From Haloferula luteola (GTDB lineage: Bacteria; Verrucomicrobiota; Verrucomicrobiia; Verrucomicrobiales; Akkermansiaceae): 64,000 nt of DNA. Positions 16,771 through 25,304 of this stretch are shown here, piece after piece. The position numbers and the translations under genes are program-made. The stretch's first letter is position 1. Each line of letters begins with the position of its first letter. Location of the stretch: positions 1 through 64,000 of the forward strand of contig NZ_JACHFD010000018.1 of NCBI RefSeq assembly GCF_014201715.1, written 5' to 3'. The notes beneath the pieces are model-generated. The model worked only from the letters and a program-made list of their open reading frames with translations. It was not told the origin of the DNA and ran no database searches.

Positions 16771-17231
16771 TCACTTTCCTCGTCAGCCGAGGGAGGCTCC
16801 TTCACGGAGTCTCCCTTTTTCTCTCCATAGATTTCTCGGTTGAGGAAGTCGCGGAAATCAGGCGCGTAAAATTCCTCGTGTTGAGTCCAATGTCTCCGGA
16901 TTTCTGGATTGCTCATGAAATCCCTGATGTCATCGACAGTGCTCGCCCACTCAGATCGAGTGAAAAGGCGCCTTTGATCGAAGATGACCATCGTGTGATT
17001 GATCCAGATTTGCCGGAAGCGTCTTTGACGCTGATCTTCACCCGAATTGCCGCTGATTGCTTCAAGAAGATCGGGGTTGTCGATAGCCTTGAATAGGAGG
17101 CTTGTCGTGCGGTCGTATTGCTTCGCTCTCGCATCGGTCTTTGCCTGCTGGCGCGTCCAGTGCTGTTGAACGGCGAGCGACAGTAAAGCCACCACCACCG
17201 AAATCACCGCTATCCACTCTGGAATTCCCAA
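16752..17231 (-). CDS. Membrane-anchored protein of unknown function
   Basis: A 159-residue protein with one N-terminal transmembrane helix (about residues 5-22, 'WIAVISVVVALLSLAVQQHW') followed by a charged cytoplasmic or periplasmic domain with many arginines and tryptophans. The start is TTG, supported by GAGGGAG about seven bases upstream. The layout resembles DUF-type anchored helical proteins found in accessory regions, but no family can be named with confidence. It runs opposite to the excisionase-integrase pair and converges with the small cysteine protein. Confidence 0.6.
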   Translation of the reverse strand: MGIPEWIAVISVVVALLSLAVQQHWTRQQAKTDARAKQYDRTTSLLFKAIDNPDLLEAISGNSGEDQRQRRFRQIWINHTMVIFDQRRLFTRSEWASTVDDIRDFMSNPEIRRHWTQHEEFYAPDFRDFLNREIYGEKKGDSVKEPPSADEESDQLSPT

Positions 17232-17399
17232 ATCTCATCTCCCTCATTTGATTCCAATATCGAATCAAATTTAACTGACTTGCGTGGCTGAAGCAAGACG
17301 GTCCAGGGAAGCAAATCCTCGGCGGCTCCGGCCATGAAGCATTTCTGTGCGTATTTCTCATTGATGCCACCCATCAGGAACATCGAACCGCAGAATACC

Positions 17400-17591
17400 A
17401 TGGAACACACGGAAGACCGTTTGATCTCATTGGCGCAAGCCGGGGAGCGCCTGTCCCTCTCCAAGCGCGCCATTTACCGGCTCATTGCCAAAGGCGATTT
17501 GCCACGTCCTGTCAAAGTTGGCGGTGCCACGCGGCTCTACGCCAGCGACATCACCCACTATCTCGTCAATCTAAAATCCGCGCGGAAATGA
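17400..17591 (+). CDS. AlpA/excisionase-like helix-turn-helix protein
   Basis: A 63-residue DNA-binding protein starting at the ATG of MEHTEDRLISL. The winged helix-turn-helix 'SLAQAGERLSLSKRAIYRLI' followed by 'GDLPRPVKVGGATRLY' is typical of AlpA/MerR-like excisionases. Its stop overlaps the integrase start as ATGA, so the two are translationally coupled. It probably controls excision of the element or integrase expression. Confidence 0.8.
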   Translation: MEHTEDRLISLAQAGERLSLSKRAIYRLIAKGDLPRPVKVGGATRLYASDITHYLVNLKSARK

Positions 17592-18958
17592 TCTTTCACG
17601 TCTACAAAAAGAAGCGCACCCGCAAGGGCAAGACAGCAGTCGACCGGTTGTATCGCGGTCGCTACCGACTCGAAGGTGATCTCGCAGTTTCAGAGGTTCC
17701 TCTGGATACCCCTGACAAACAGGTGGCCGAGCAGAAGCTTCGCGAGATTGTCAGAGAGAAAGAAAGAGAACGCGCAGGGCTCATAGCACCGAAGCTTGAG
17801 AGGGAGTCGGCCAAGCGTCCTTTGTCCGAGCATCTGGAGGAATTCATCGCGGACCTCGCGGTTAAAGGGCGGGCAGAGCACTACTACAGGCTGATCCGTA
17901 GCCGCGTGTCCATTCTCCTCAAGTCCTGCGGCTGGAGGGTCGCTAGCGACATCTCACCGGATGGTTTCGTTCGGTGGCGCTCAAAACAGCAGGCGGCTCC
18001 CAAAACGCTGAACGAGTATTTGAACGCGATGCACACCTTTCTTGGCTGGATGGTGAAGCAGCGCCGCATCCAGGACAATCCGCTCCGATTGGTCGAGAAG
18101 GTCGACATTCGGGGGCGCCAACAAAAGCGCCGGGCGATTTCCGATGCCGAGTTCGACCGGCTGCTGGCCGTGTCTGAGGACTACCGTCTGCTCTACATCA
18201 TGGCAATCTACACCGGGCTGCGCCTTGGTGAGCTTCTCGGCATCGTCTGGTCGGAGGTCCATCTCGGCGAGGATGAGCGCCCACGCATCGTCATTCCCGC
18301 TGAACGCACCAAGAACCGTAGGGAAGCCGTCGTGCCTCTCCACCCGAAGTTACGAGATTGCTTGCAGATCACTGCAAATGGAGCACGAAACTCCGATCTC
18401 ATTTTTCCTCAGTATGCCCATCCGGACCGTCGGTTCAGGCGACATCTCAAGGAAGCAGGGATTCCCGCCATCGATGGCACCGGCCGGAAGCTCGACTTCC
18501 ACTCCTTTCGCTACACATTCGCGACCCGCCTGGCCCGCAAAGGAGTTTCACAGCGGCTTGCTCAGGAATTGATGCGCCACAGTGATCCTCGATTGACGGC
18601 AAACCTCTACACCGACGTCAACCAGCTTCCAACCTTCGAAGCGGTGAATTCGCTGGACTGGTTTGAGGACGGGAAACCGTCTCGACGTGGTCCACAAATA
18701 GGTCCACAAAACCGAGTCTCTGCGGGGCAAAATCTGTCTCAGATCGGCACAGAAAACCTCATCAAAATCCCTCTATCAGTCACTGGCAATGAGACGATTA
18801 CTCTCAATTTGTCACCTTGTGACACGAAACGAATGATGGTCGGGGTGGCGGGATTCGAACCCACGGCCTCTTCGTCCCGAACGAAGCGCGCTACCAGGCT
18901 GCGCCACACCCCGAAAAAAATGGCGCACCCGCAGGGATTCGAACCCCAAACCTTCTGA
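17588..18958 (+). CDS. Tyrosine-type site-specific integrase
   Basis: A 456-residue integrase: an N-terminal basic region, a core-binding domain (about 75-170), and a catalytic domain (about 180-355). The catalytic domain carries 'YTGLRLGEL', '[13 protein letters not shown]', '[13 protein letters not shown]', '[10 protein letters not shown]' and 'ANLYTDV', so the R-K-H-R-H-Y set is complete. About 80 extra residues follow. The last 40 or so, including '[20 protein letters not shown]', are simply the antisense translation of the tRNA-Pro gene and the start of the tRNA-Arg gene. The genuine element-encoded end is therefore probably near the tRNA. The arrangement suggests that the element integrated into the 3' end of tRNA-Pro and the reading frame now ends in host sequence. 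Confidence 0.9.
   Translation: MIFHVYKKKRTRKGKTAVDRLYRGRYRLEGDLAVSEVPLDTPDKQVAEQKLREIVREKERERAGLIAPKLERESAKRPLSEHLEEFIADLAVKGRAEHYYRLIRSRVSILLKSCGWRVASDISPDGFVRWRSKQQAAPKTLNEYLNAMHTFLGWMVKQRRIQDNPLRLVEKVDIRGRQQKRRAISDAEFDRLLAVSEDYRLLYIMAIYTGLRLGELLGIVWSEVHLGEDERPRIVIPAERTKNRREAVVPLHPKLRDCLQITANGARNSDLIFPQYAHPDRRFRRHLKEAGIPAIDGTGRKLDFHSFRYTFATRLARKGVSQRLAQELMRHSDPRLTANLYTDVNQLPTFEAVNSLDWFEDGKPSRRGPQIGPQNRVSAGQNLSQIGTENLIKIPLSVTGNETITLNLSPCDTKRMMVGVAGFEPTASSSRTKRATRLRHTPKKMAHPQGFEPQTF
18837..18913 (-). tRNA. tRNA-Pro (CGG)
   Basis: The minus strand begins CGGGGTGTGGCGCAGCCTGG and forms a full cloverleaf. The seven-base acceptor stem CGGGGTG pairs with CACCCCG, and the anticodon stem CTTCG/CGAAG encloses the loop TTCGGGA with anticodon CGG. 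The T-loop is GGTTCGAATCC. The discriminator A and a CCA end are encoded at 18837-18840. The anticodon arm matches the E. coli proK pattern. Its 3' end faces the integrase, making it the likely attachment site. Confidence 0.95.
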
Positions 18959-18997
18959 TCCGTAGTCAGATGCTCTATCCAATTGAGCTACGGGTGC
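18921..18997 (-). tRNA. tRNA-Arg (ACG)
   Basis: The minus strand begins GCACCCGTAGCTCAATTGGA and forms a full cloverleaf. Acceptor stem GCACCCG pairs with CGGGTGC, anticodon stem TCTGA/TCAGA encloses CTACGGA with anticodon ACG, and the T-loop is TTCGAAT. Discriminator G and an encoded CCA lie at 18921-18924. Only seven bases separate it from the tRNA-Pro gene, so both are probably one transcript. Confidence 0.95.
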
Positions 18998-19096
18998 TTT
19001 GACTTTCGTCGGTGCCCTGCTTCAGCGGGGCGGGCGGAAGAAAGCGTCTGACCCGGGTCGGTGTCAAGACACTTCGATGAAGTTTTTCGAAATCTT

Positions 19097-19804
19097 TCAC
19101 CTGCGCTTCCACTGAAGATTCCGTCCGTTCCGAGGTTTCTGGTGGGATTGAAGGGCCGATAGTTTCTGCAGGGTTTCCAAGGGAATCCCCAGGATCTCAT
19201 ACCATCCCCCGTCTTCATGGCGACAGAGCATGCGAGGGCTCCATCCTCTGAGAATCCAACTCACTCCCCAAGCTCCAACCAGCCAGCCTCCGATCGCAGC
19301 CCACCCACTGCCCGTTCCGTAGCCCATCAGCCCCATCCCCAACCCAGCACCCCCGAATTCCATGGCCATTCGCAGGGATCTCCGACGCGAAGCTCCCGAA
19401 GGTTGATACCAAGTCAGAGTCGCCTTGGGTCCGAGGGTCTTCCCCAACAGGTCGGTGACAACGACCGCCAACCCACAGAAGACCGGGAACCCATAGTGCG
19501 GAATGATCCACGGCCGCAAAACATCCACCAATTGAGCTCCTCCTGCGAAAAGCATGGCCTGCACCAGGATGAAAGGCATCGATCTGCGGCGACTGAGAGA
19601 AGAGAAGGACTCCTTTCTCCATTCCCCCTCCTCGGATTCTGAAGGGCTTTGCGGTCTCGATCCCGTCACGAGGAGTTTTGGGAAGACGGCTCCGTCCTGA
19701 AACCAAAGCGATTTCCCGCTCACAATCCAATGTCCCTGGCTCTCTCCCGGATCCAGCTCGAGACCTATGGGCGGAGCATACGGGTTTTCTTCGGTCTCAG
19801 TCAT
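19097..19804 (-). CDS. NPYAPP membrane protein, shorter paralogue
   Basis: The start chosen is the ATG of MTETEENPYAPP, which overlaps the upstream stop as ATGA; the product is 235 residues. The N-terminal NPYAPP motif is frequent in planctomycetal and verrucomicrobial membrane proteins. After a soluble stretch containing 'WFQDGAVFPKLLV' come about four hydrophobic segments (roughly 85-185) and a short C-terminal domain. The order of motifs matches the first half of the upstream 470-residue protein ('YIRDGAVLPEIDVFG'), so the two are paralogues. Function is unknown. Confidence 0.65.
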   Translation of the reverse strand: MTETEENPYAPPIGLELDPGESQGHWIVSGKSLWFQDGAVFPKLLVTGSRPQSPSESEEGEWRKESFSSLSRRRSMPFILVQAMLFAGGAQLVDVLRPWIIPHYGFPVFCGLAVVVTDLLGKTLGPKATLTWYQPSGASRRRSLRMAMEFGGAGLGMGLMGYGTGSGWAAIGGWLVGAWGVSWILRGWSPRMLCRHEDGGWYEILGIPLETLQKLSALQSHQKPRNGRNLQWKRR

Positions 19805-21213
19805 CGCGGCCAGTCGATCCATTCCCGCTCTTCGTAGTCGCTGCACAACTTCGCACGCATCCAGCATTGGTGGAGAGCCTCTTTGAGTTCACGATCCCGG
19901 GCCTTCGCGACCTCTGGATTCTCCATGCTAAGTGCATCTCCCTCGCCCACCCGGGAAAGGTGATGAGCGACTTGCTTTGAGAGGTCGCCGCGAACTCGGT
20001 GAACCTCGATGTTAGAAGGAAATTTCCCCACCGCAGGAGACCGGGTGGTCCACACGACGTTTCCCGTTTTCCGCCACGTGATCAGAGTCGACTCATCGGC
20101 CTCGAAAACGTTGACCCCGCTCACTTGACGATGGAGGGAGACCACCAGGGAATGCTTTCTTTCAGGATCGGATAGAGCGAACCACTGATTGCGTTGATCG
20201 CCCGCCACAGAATCCAACTCCCGGGCCTCGATGAGGAACCATCCCTTGAGGACGGGCTCGGACTGCAGTTCATGCCAACGCTCGCGAAGATGGGGGTCCC
20301 AACGCGACGGTTTCAGGTCCACTGCCTCGTCGGGATCAAATACTTCCCTTACCAGTGCAGGAGAACGTGACAGCTTCATGAAGCCCAAGACCAGCATCAC
20401 CGAAGGGTTCCACCATTGCTTTCCTGCCAACCCTCTCAGCGGAAACCGATAGAGGTAGATGCTGCGCACACGACGCATTCTCCGCCCAAGTTCGGCAGGC
20501 TTTTCCGCCTGCTCGTGCTGGATTTCAGCCAAGCGCATCAGAGCTTCCGGCGCGAACCCTCGCAGCTCGAACCAGCCGTCGCTTTCTCCCCGACACTGAA
20601 GAATCTTCCGATGTTTGCTCAAATGGCGAACGAGAAACGAGTAACCAAAGACGCATAAGAGCCCGAATGCGCGGAAGCCTTCAAGATCCGTCCAGAACGA
20701 ACCGCCCCATAGTAGACTCACTCCTATCCATGGCATTGCCGATAGCCATTGGAGGCGGCGGGTGATCGCTGCGTTGGCATTTGCATCGGCAACGGTCATC
20801 GACCATCTCAGACGAGCCGGACCACCCGTCCTGCCCTTCGACTTCCTTACCAGGCGATTGCCCAAAAGCCCCCCGAGAAGCATCACCATCACGATCACCA
20901 TCAAAGGGGCGGGGTCGATGCCAGCATGAACTCCCCCGATGATCCCCAAGACCATCGCGGCTCCTCCCAGCAGGGCAAAAACCAAAATCCTTCCCACCCG
21001 GATCCCGCCACTCTGGAGCATGCTGAAGGAGCCCGCTGCCGGCGTGAGGGGAAGATCATCACTGCCACCAAAAACATCGATCTCTGGCAATACCGCACCA
21101 TCGCGGATGTAAAGACAGCCATTCCCCACCTGCCACGGTTGGCCGGCGGAACGATCAGTCCGCTCGGAACTATCGTCTGCCAGGGGCGGTGCGTAAGGAT
21201 TGGAGTCGTCCAT
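19801..21213 (-). CDS. NPYAPP membrane protein with C-terminal soluble domain
   Basis: A 470-residue protein starting MDDSNPYAPP. It has a short soluble N-terminus ('CLYIRDGAVLPEIDVFGG'), hydrophobic segments at about 75-120 and 155-195, and a C-terminal soluble part of about 270 residues with 'GWFLIEARELDSVAGDQ' and several lysine/tryptophan-rich strands. No enzyme motif is recognised. It is translationally coupled to the shorter downstream paralogue and divergently transcribed from the GH25-like gene 83 bases away. Confidence 0.65.
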   Translation of the reverse strand: MDDSNPYAPPLADDSSERTDRSAGQPWQVGNGCLYIRDGAVLPEIDVFGGSDDLPLTPAAGSFSMLQSGGIRVGRILVFALLGGAAMVLGIIGGVHAGIDPAPLMVIVMVMLLGGLLGNRLVRKSKGRTGGPARLRWSMTVADANANAAITRRLQWLSAMPWIGVSLLWGGSFWTDLEGFRAFGLLCVFGYSFLVRHLSKHRKILQCRGESDGWFELRGFAPEALMRLAEIQHEQAEKPAELGRRMRRVRSIYLYRFPLRGLAGKQWWNPSVMLVLGFMKLSRSPALVREVFDPDEAVDLKPSRWDPHLRERWHELQSEPVLKGWFLIEARELDSVAGDQRNQWFALSDPERKHSLVVSLHRQVSGVNVFEADESTLITWRKTGNVVWTTRSPAVGKFPSNIEVHRVRGDLSKQVAHHLSRVGEGDALSMENPEVAKARDRELKEALHQCWMRAKLCSDYEEREWIDWPR

Positions 21214-21296
21214 TCGCCAATCAAATCATCAGGTCCCTCCAGATGGCGCAAGTCGCCAGCTTGCGAAGATTGCAGGACCATGCTGGACTCCACGGG

Positions 21297-22151
21297 ATGA
21301 AATGGCTCGCGCTCCTCCTTGTCCTTCCCCTGTTATGCCAATGCGGCGGTTTTGGCGGCACCAGTGTCGCGGATTCCCCTGCGGTTCTCAATGTGTCCGG
21401 ATGGGATCCGAAGGAAGTGCAACGCCCCGGCGATCGATACACCCAGCACGATGTCTCCGCCATGCGTCGCAATGGAGCTTTGGGGCTGATCGCCCGCTCC
21501 GCCAAGGGGCCTTTGCTTGATGACAAATTCGCCGACTTCATTCAGTCAGCCGATCGCGCTGGGATGCTCGTGGGAGCCTATCATTTCGTAACCATGAGCC
21601 AGGACCCTGCGGCTCAGGCCGATGCTTTCGTGGATCGTGTGCGTGCGACGGCCCGCAGTCGGGGCCTTTCCTTCCGCCGGATTCTCTTGGTCGGAGATTT
21701 CGATACGGCATCGACGCCTGATCGCTTGGTGCGATTCATTGAGCGGGTCGAACAACGAACGGGGATCACCCCGGTGATCTACCTGGAGAACAGTGACGGT
21801 CTGCGCGCCCGCATGCGAAATGCCAGCCCGGCTCAGAAGCGGGTGATCCGCCGGGCGCCCTACTGGATTGCTCTCTACGGACCAGGAGGCACCGAGCGTG
21901 CAATGGGTGGCGGGCTGACTCCCGATTCTCTGTGCGAACAATATGGCACCTGGAGCTCGTGGCAGATGTGGCAGTATGGTGGGGTCACTTGGGAAAACGG
22001 AGGCTCCCGAGCCAAGCACTACAACACGGGATCCTGGAGCAGCCCGCGCTACTTCGGGAACATGGCCCATCCGATGGAACGCAGCGTTTTCCGGGGCAGC
22101 ACCTCCGACCTCAACGCGTTTTGGAATCGTCATGGCATGGCTTGGTGGTGA
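21297..22151 (+). CDS. GH25-like lysozyme, exported, possibly a lipoprotein
   Basis: The start chosen is the ATG of MKWLALLLVLPLLCQCGG, which begins a signal sequence ending in a cysteine-rich region that may be a lipid attachment site, although the lipobox is imperfect. The 284-residue product follows the GH25 barrel pattern: 'VSGWDP' near the start, 'GMLVGAYHFVTMSQDPAAQA', 'LLVGDFD' where the catalytic acid pair is expected, 'PVIYLENS', and 'WQMWQYGG' near the end. GH25 enzymes cleave peptidoglycan. The D-F-D segment replaces the usual D-x-E, so activity should be viewed with some caution. Confidence 0.75.
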   Translation: MKWLALLLVLPLLCQCGGFGGTSVADSPAVLNVSGWDPKEVQRPGDRYTQHDVSAMRRNGALGLIARSAKGPLLDDKFADFIQSADRAGMLVGAYHFVTMSQDPAAQADAFVDRVRATARSRGLSFRRILLVGDFDTASTPDRLVRFIERVEQRTGITPVIYLENSDGLRARMRNASPAQKRVIRRAPYWIALYGPGGTERAMGGGLTPDSLCEQYGTWSSWQMWQYGGVTWENGGSRAKHYNTGSWSSPRYFGNMAHPMERSVFRGSTSDLNAFWNRHGMAWW

Positions 22152-22307
22152 GTGGTTGGACAGCTTTTGCCTTGCCAAAACCTGCCCCCTCCCCTATCCC
22201 GCGCGTCCCTTCCACCGCCGCCGCACCACAAACGGGAAACCGAAGGGACCCATCAAGCGGCGGGTTTCCCGACAATCGCCCGTCCTGAATCAAGGCGGGA
22301 CAAACAC

Positions 22308-22991
22308 ATGATCAACGAACTCATCAACGAAATGGTGGACGCCGGCGTCCACTACGGTCACCAAACGAAGAAGTGGAACCCGCAAATGAAGCCCTACCTC
22401 ATGAAGGACAAGGGTGGGATCTACATCATCAACCTGGAACAAACCGTTAAGTGCCTCGACAAGGCTTCTGATTTCCTCACCGGCCTCGCTTCCAAGGGCA
22501 AGAAGATCCTCTTCGTCGGGTGCAAGCGCCAAGCTCAGGAAGCCGTCCGCGAAGCAGCGGAAGCGACCAAGCAATACTACGTCAACCACCGTTGGCTCGG
22601 CGGCATGCTCACCAACATGAGCACCGTCAAGAAGTCGATCGAACGCCTCAAGTGGCTCGAAGGCCTCGAGAAGTCCCCTGAGTTCAAGAGCATTTCCAAG
22701 AAGGAATTCGCTGCTTTGACCCGTGAGATGCACAAGTTGCAGCGCAACTTGCAAGGCATCCGCTCCATGGACGGCCTGCCTGACGCACTCGTCATCGTGG
22801 ACTCGGCCCGTGAGTCGATCGCCGTTGCCGAAGCCCGCCGCCTCAACATCCCGATCGTCGCTCTCGTCGACTCCAACGCCGACCCATCGATCGTCGATTA
22901 CCCGATCCCGGCCAACGACGACTCTGTTCGCTCGATCCGGATCATCCTTCAGAACCTCGTCGACTCCGTCGTCGTCGGCCGCAAGGGCTAA
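22308..22991 (+). CDS. rpsB: 30S ribosomal protein S2
   Basis: The 227-residue product starts MINELINEMVDAGVHYGHQT and contains the family hallmarks: 'HYGHQTKKWNPQMKPY', 'IINLEQTV', 'FVGCKRQAQ', 'YYVNHRWLGGMLTN', 'GLPDALVIVDSARE' and 'VDSNADPSIVDYPIPANDD'. The start is the first ATG directly before the conserved region; frames further upstream lack S2 sequence. The protein is slightly shorter than the E. coli one at both ends. It is followed by tsf, the usual bacterial order, with a strong hairpin between. Confidence 0.98.
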   Translation: MINELINEMVDAGVHYGHQTKKWNPQMKPYLMKDKGGIYIINLEQTVKCLDKASDFLTGLASKGKKILFVGCKRQAQEAVREAAEATKQYYVNHRWLGGMLTNMSTVKKSIERLKWLEGLEKSPEFKSISKKEFAALTREMHKLQRNLQGIRSMDGLPDALVIVDSARESIAVAEARRLNIPIVALVDSNADPSIVDYPIPANDDSVRSIRIILQNLVDSVVVGRKG

Positions 22992-23013
22992 GCTTTATCG
23001 CAAAATCTTCACC

Positions 23014-23069
23014 CGGACGGGGCGGCAGGCTGGCGATCGCTCGACCAAGCTCCGCCCCGTCCGTTTTTT
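23014..23069 (+). terminator. Intrinsic terminator/attenuator between rpsB and tsf
   Basis: CGGACGGGGCGG at 23014-23025 pairs perfectly with 23052-23063 (12 base pairs) around a 26-base loop, and six T residues follow at 23064-23069. tsf begins 16 bases later. It would terminate part of the rpsB transcripts, lowering tsf expression relative to rpsB, or separate the two units. Confidence 0.85.
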
Positions 23070-23085
23070 CCCACCATCCTAAACC

Positions 23086-23952
23086 ATGATCACCGCATCA
23101 CTCGTCAAAGAACTCCGCGATAAGACCAACGCGGGCATGATGGACTGCAAGAAGGCCCTCACCGAAACCAACGGTGACCTGGAGGCCGCCATCGACTACC
23201 TCCGCAAGAAGGGCATCGCTAAAGCTGCCGGCAAGGCCGATCGCGAAGCATCCGAGGGCATCATTGCCGCCCGTCTCTCCGACGACGGCAAATCGGGTAT
23301 CCTCATCGAAGTGAACTGCGAGACCGACTTCGTTTCCCGCAACGACAACTTCGTCGCCTTCGTCGATCAAATCGCCGATGCCCTCGCTGCCAGCGAAGCC
23401 AAGACCCTTGAAGAAGCCCTTCAAGTGAAAACGGGCGACCTGACGGTGGAGGACTATGTGAAGACCAAGGTCATTGAGCTTGGTGAAAACATGCAGCTCC
23501 GCAAATTCGAACGCTTCGAAGTCGCCGGCAATGGCGCCATCGCCCAGTACATCCACATGGGTGGCAAGGTCGGAGTGCTCGTCGAAGTCGGTGCCGAACA
23601 AGGCGAAACCGCAGCGAAGGACGAGTTCCAAAACCTGATCAAGGACGTGACCCTTCACATCGCAGCAGCCAACCCGCAAGGCTTGGCCCGTGAAGACATC
23701 GCCGAAGACGTCGTCGAGAAGGAGAAGGAAATCTTCCGCGTTCAACTCGCCAACGAAGGCAAGCCTGCTGAGATGATCGAAAAGATCATTCTCGGAAAGC
23801 TGGGTCGTTTCTACGCCGAAAACTGCCTTCTTGAGCAGGCTTTCGTGAAGGATCCGGACCAAAAGGTCGGCAAGCTCGTCGAAACCGCCGGCAAGCAAGT
23901 TGGCGATACCTTGGCCATCCGCCGCTTCGTGCGCTTCGGCCTCGGCGAATAA
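23086..23952 (+). CDS. tsf: Elongation factor Ts
   Basis: A 288-residue protein beginning MITASLVKELRDKTNAGMMD, with the conserved N-terminal UBA-like segment 'CKKALTETNGDLEAAIDYLRKKG'. It continues with 'VNCETDFVSRNDNFVAF', the EF-Tu binding region, and the C-terminal 'LLEQAFVKDPDQKVGKLV'. EF-Ts regenerates EF-Tu-GTP during translation. Length and order of motifs are normal. It lies directly after rpsB. Confidence 0.98.
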   Translation: MITASLVKELRDKTNAGMMDCKKALTETNGDLEAAIDYLRKKGIAKAAGKADREASEGIIAARLSDDGKSGILIEVNCETDFVSRNDNFVAFVDQIADALAASEAKTLEEALQVKTGDLTVEDYVKTKVIELGENMQLRKFERFEVAGNGAIAQYIHMGGKVGVLVEVGAEQGETAAKDEFQNLIKDVTLHIAAANPQGLAREDIAEDVVEKEKEIFRVQLANEGKPAEMIEKIILGKLGRFYAENCLLEQAFVKDPDQKVGKLVETAGKQVGDTLAIRRFVRFGLGE

Positions 23953-23976
23953 ATTTCCGCCGCATTCCACGCGAAT

Positions 23977-24009
23977 TCACGCCCGGCTTCCATCGGAGGT
24001 CGGGCGTGA
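23977..24009. terminator. Hairpin between convergent tsf and helical-repeat gene
   Basis: TCACGCCCG at 23977-23985 pairs with CGGGCGTGA at 24001-24009 (nine base pairs, 15-base loop). It lies 25 bases after the tsf stop and before the end of a convergent gene. No T-run follows, so it is either a weak or factor-assisted terminator, possibly acting on both strands. Confidence 0.45.
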
Positions 24010-24044
24010 TGCGTTTGCGGGCGAGCGCATGCGGTTCCCCCGTG

Positions 24045-25304
24045 TCAGGGCCGAGTCCCGACCGCTTGCAAGGCCTCTAGGCTTTCCCAGGTCCGGCGCC
24101 GTTCCTCAGGCCAAGCCTCGAAATCACCCGGCCTCATCGGATGCTTCCAGGCATCGAATGCCTGAACCCGAAAGTTCCAGCGCTCCTCAGGAACCTCTCG
24201 CTCCACTTGATCAAGGGCCGCTCCGGGAGTCTCCGCCACCTGATCTCGAAACCATGTCGCACGGGCCAACGCCCCCTCCCGATCCCCAAGAGTCCGACCC
24301 CACTCCAGCGCGGCATCCGGGTCGATCTGACCCCACTCGCGGAGAAGAGCCCCCACCAGCATCAGCCGCTGCGAATTCTCCACCCCTTCCAGAGCCGCCG
24401 CCCCAGCGGCGACCTTGTCACGGGCCTCCCTCCACTTCGCCAGCTCCTCGGGAAAGAGCCCATCGCTCCGCCGAGACAGCCACTGCGCATTCCCCGATTT
24501 TCCGAAGCTCTCCGGGTCCATTTCCTGCCATCGGCGAAGCAATGCATGAGCGTACATGCCTTTATTCTCCTGTTGGGACTCCCAATCCAAATCCTCCAAC
24601 GGGCCGAATGCACTCAGCGCGTCGATGATCTGCTCCGGTCGAGTCAAAGACCGCCACATGGAGTCGTCCTGGAATTGATACCCCCCACGACCCAGCAAGA
24701 CTTCAAAGGCCAGGCGGGGATGGTCTTCCAGGAGCCATTGGACGGCCTGACTCCAATCCCGCATGACCAAAACCGGAGGACCTGCCGGGTCGATTTCCTC
24801 CTCGGAATCGATGAACCCTCGGGGCTGGGGATGAGCCAAGACCCAACGGGCAAAATGGGACGGATCGGCCCATGCCCATGCCGCCCCCACCTCACGAAAA
24901 GCCAGTTCCCACAGCCTGCTATTCGGCCACTGACTCCAAGCCCAGCTCATCGCCTGCTCGCCGTCCACTTCCGCCCACCGGATCAGCAAATACTTGGCTG
25001 CCAGAGTGAGCTCAGAACCGTTTTCCTGGTGGATGGATGCCAACAAACCCGGCAGTGCCTCCATCGGGGGGCGTGGCAATCTCTCCATCGTTCTGCAGAG
25101 GTCGGCAGGATCCTTATGCGGCTCCAGCGTCGCGAGCTTCGCGAGAAAATCGCGTTCATCCCAGCGTTCGCTACGCACCAGCACCGTCCGCGGAAGCTCC
25201 TCCGGACTCTTCGCCTTCGCACGCCGGATCCATGCTCCCAATGAACTTGCCAAAATCAGTCCGCAGGCAAAGGCGAGAACCTTGTTCCGAGATCGACGAT
25301 TCAT
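24045..25304 (-). CDS. Membrane-anchored helical-repeat protein coupled to ECF sigma fusion
   Basis: A 419-residue protein with an N-terminal signal anchor (about residues 8-26). The rest is helical with repeats of the type 'WAEVDGEQAMSWAWSQ', 'WADPSHFARWVLAHP' and 'WGQIDPDAALEWGRTL', each about 30-45 residues long. Similar WA..DP..A..W motifs occur in the C-terminal half of the upstream sigma fusion and in the protein at 61988-63268. Its ATG overlaps the stop of the sigma gene (ATGA), so translation is coupled and a shared function is likely. A role as sensor or regulator of the sigma factor is inferred only from position. Confidence 0.7.
   Translation of the reverse strand: MNRRSRNKVLAFACGLILASSLGAWIRRAKAKSPEELPRTVLVRSERWDERDFLAKLATLEPHKDPADLCRTMERLPRPPMEALPGLLASIHQENGSELTLAAKYLLIRWAEVDGEQAMSWAWSQWPNSRLWELAFREVGAAWAWADPSHFARWVLAHPQPRGFIDSEEEIDPAGPPVLVMRDWSQAVQWLLEDHPRLAFEVLLGRGGYQFQDDSMWRSLTRPEQIIDALSAFGPLEDLDWESQQENKGMYAHALLRRWQEMDPESFGKSGNAQWLSRRSDGLFPEELAKWREARDKVAAGAAALEGVENSQRLMLVGALLREWGQIDPDAALEWGRTLGDREGALARATWFRDQVAETPGAALDQVEREVPEERWNFRVQAFDAWKHPMRPGDFEAWPEERRRTWESLEALQAVGTRP

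Noticed and set aside
18720-18958. Conserved C-terminal domain of the integrase ('[14 protein letters not shown]')
   Set aside because: It is antisense tRNA sequence, a well-known false protein signature.
21189-21296. Longer start for the GH25-like protein
   Set aside because: The extra residues overlap the divergent gene's start and destroy the signal peptide.
22152-22307. N-terminal extension of ribosomal protein S2
   Set aside because: The extension is proline-rich intergenic translation; the family begins at the ATG at 22308.
23098-23970. 290-residue open frame antisense to tsf
   Set aside because: tsf is unmistakable, and the antisense frame is a codon-bias artefact.
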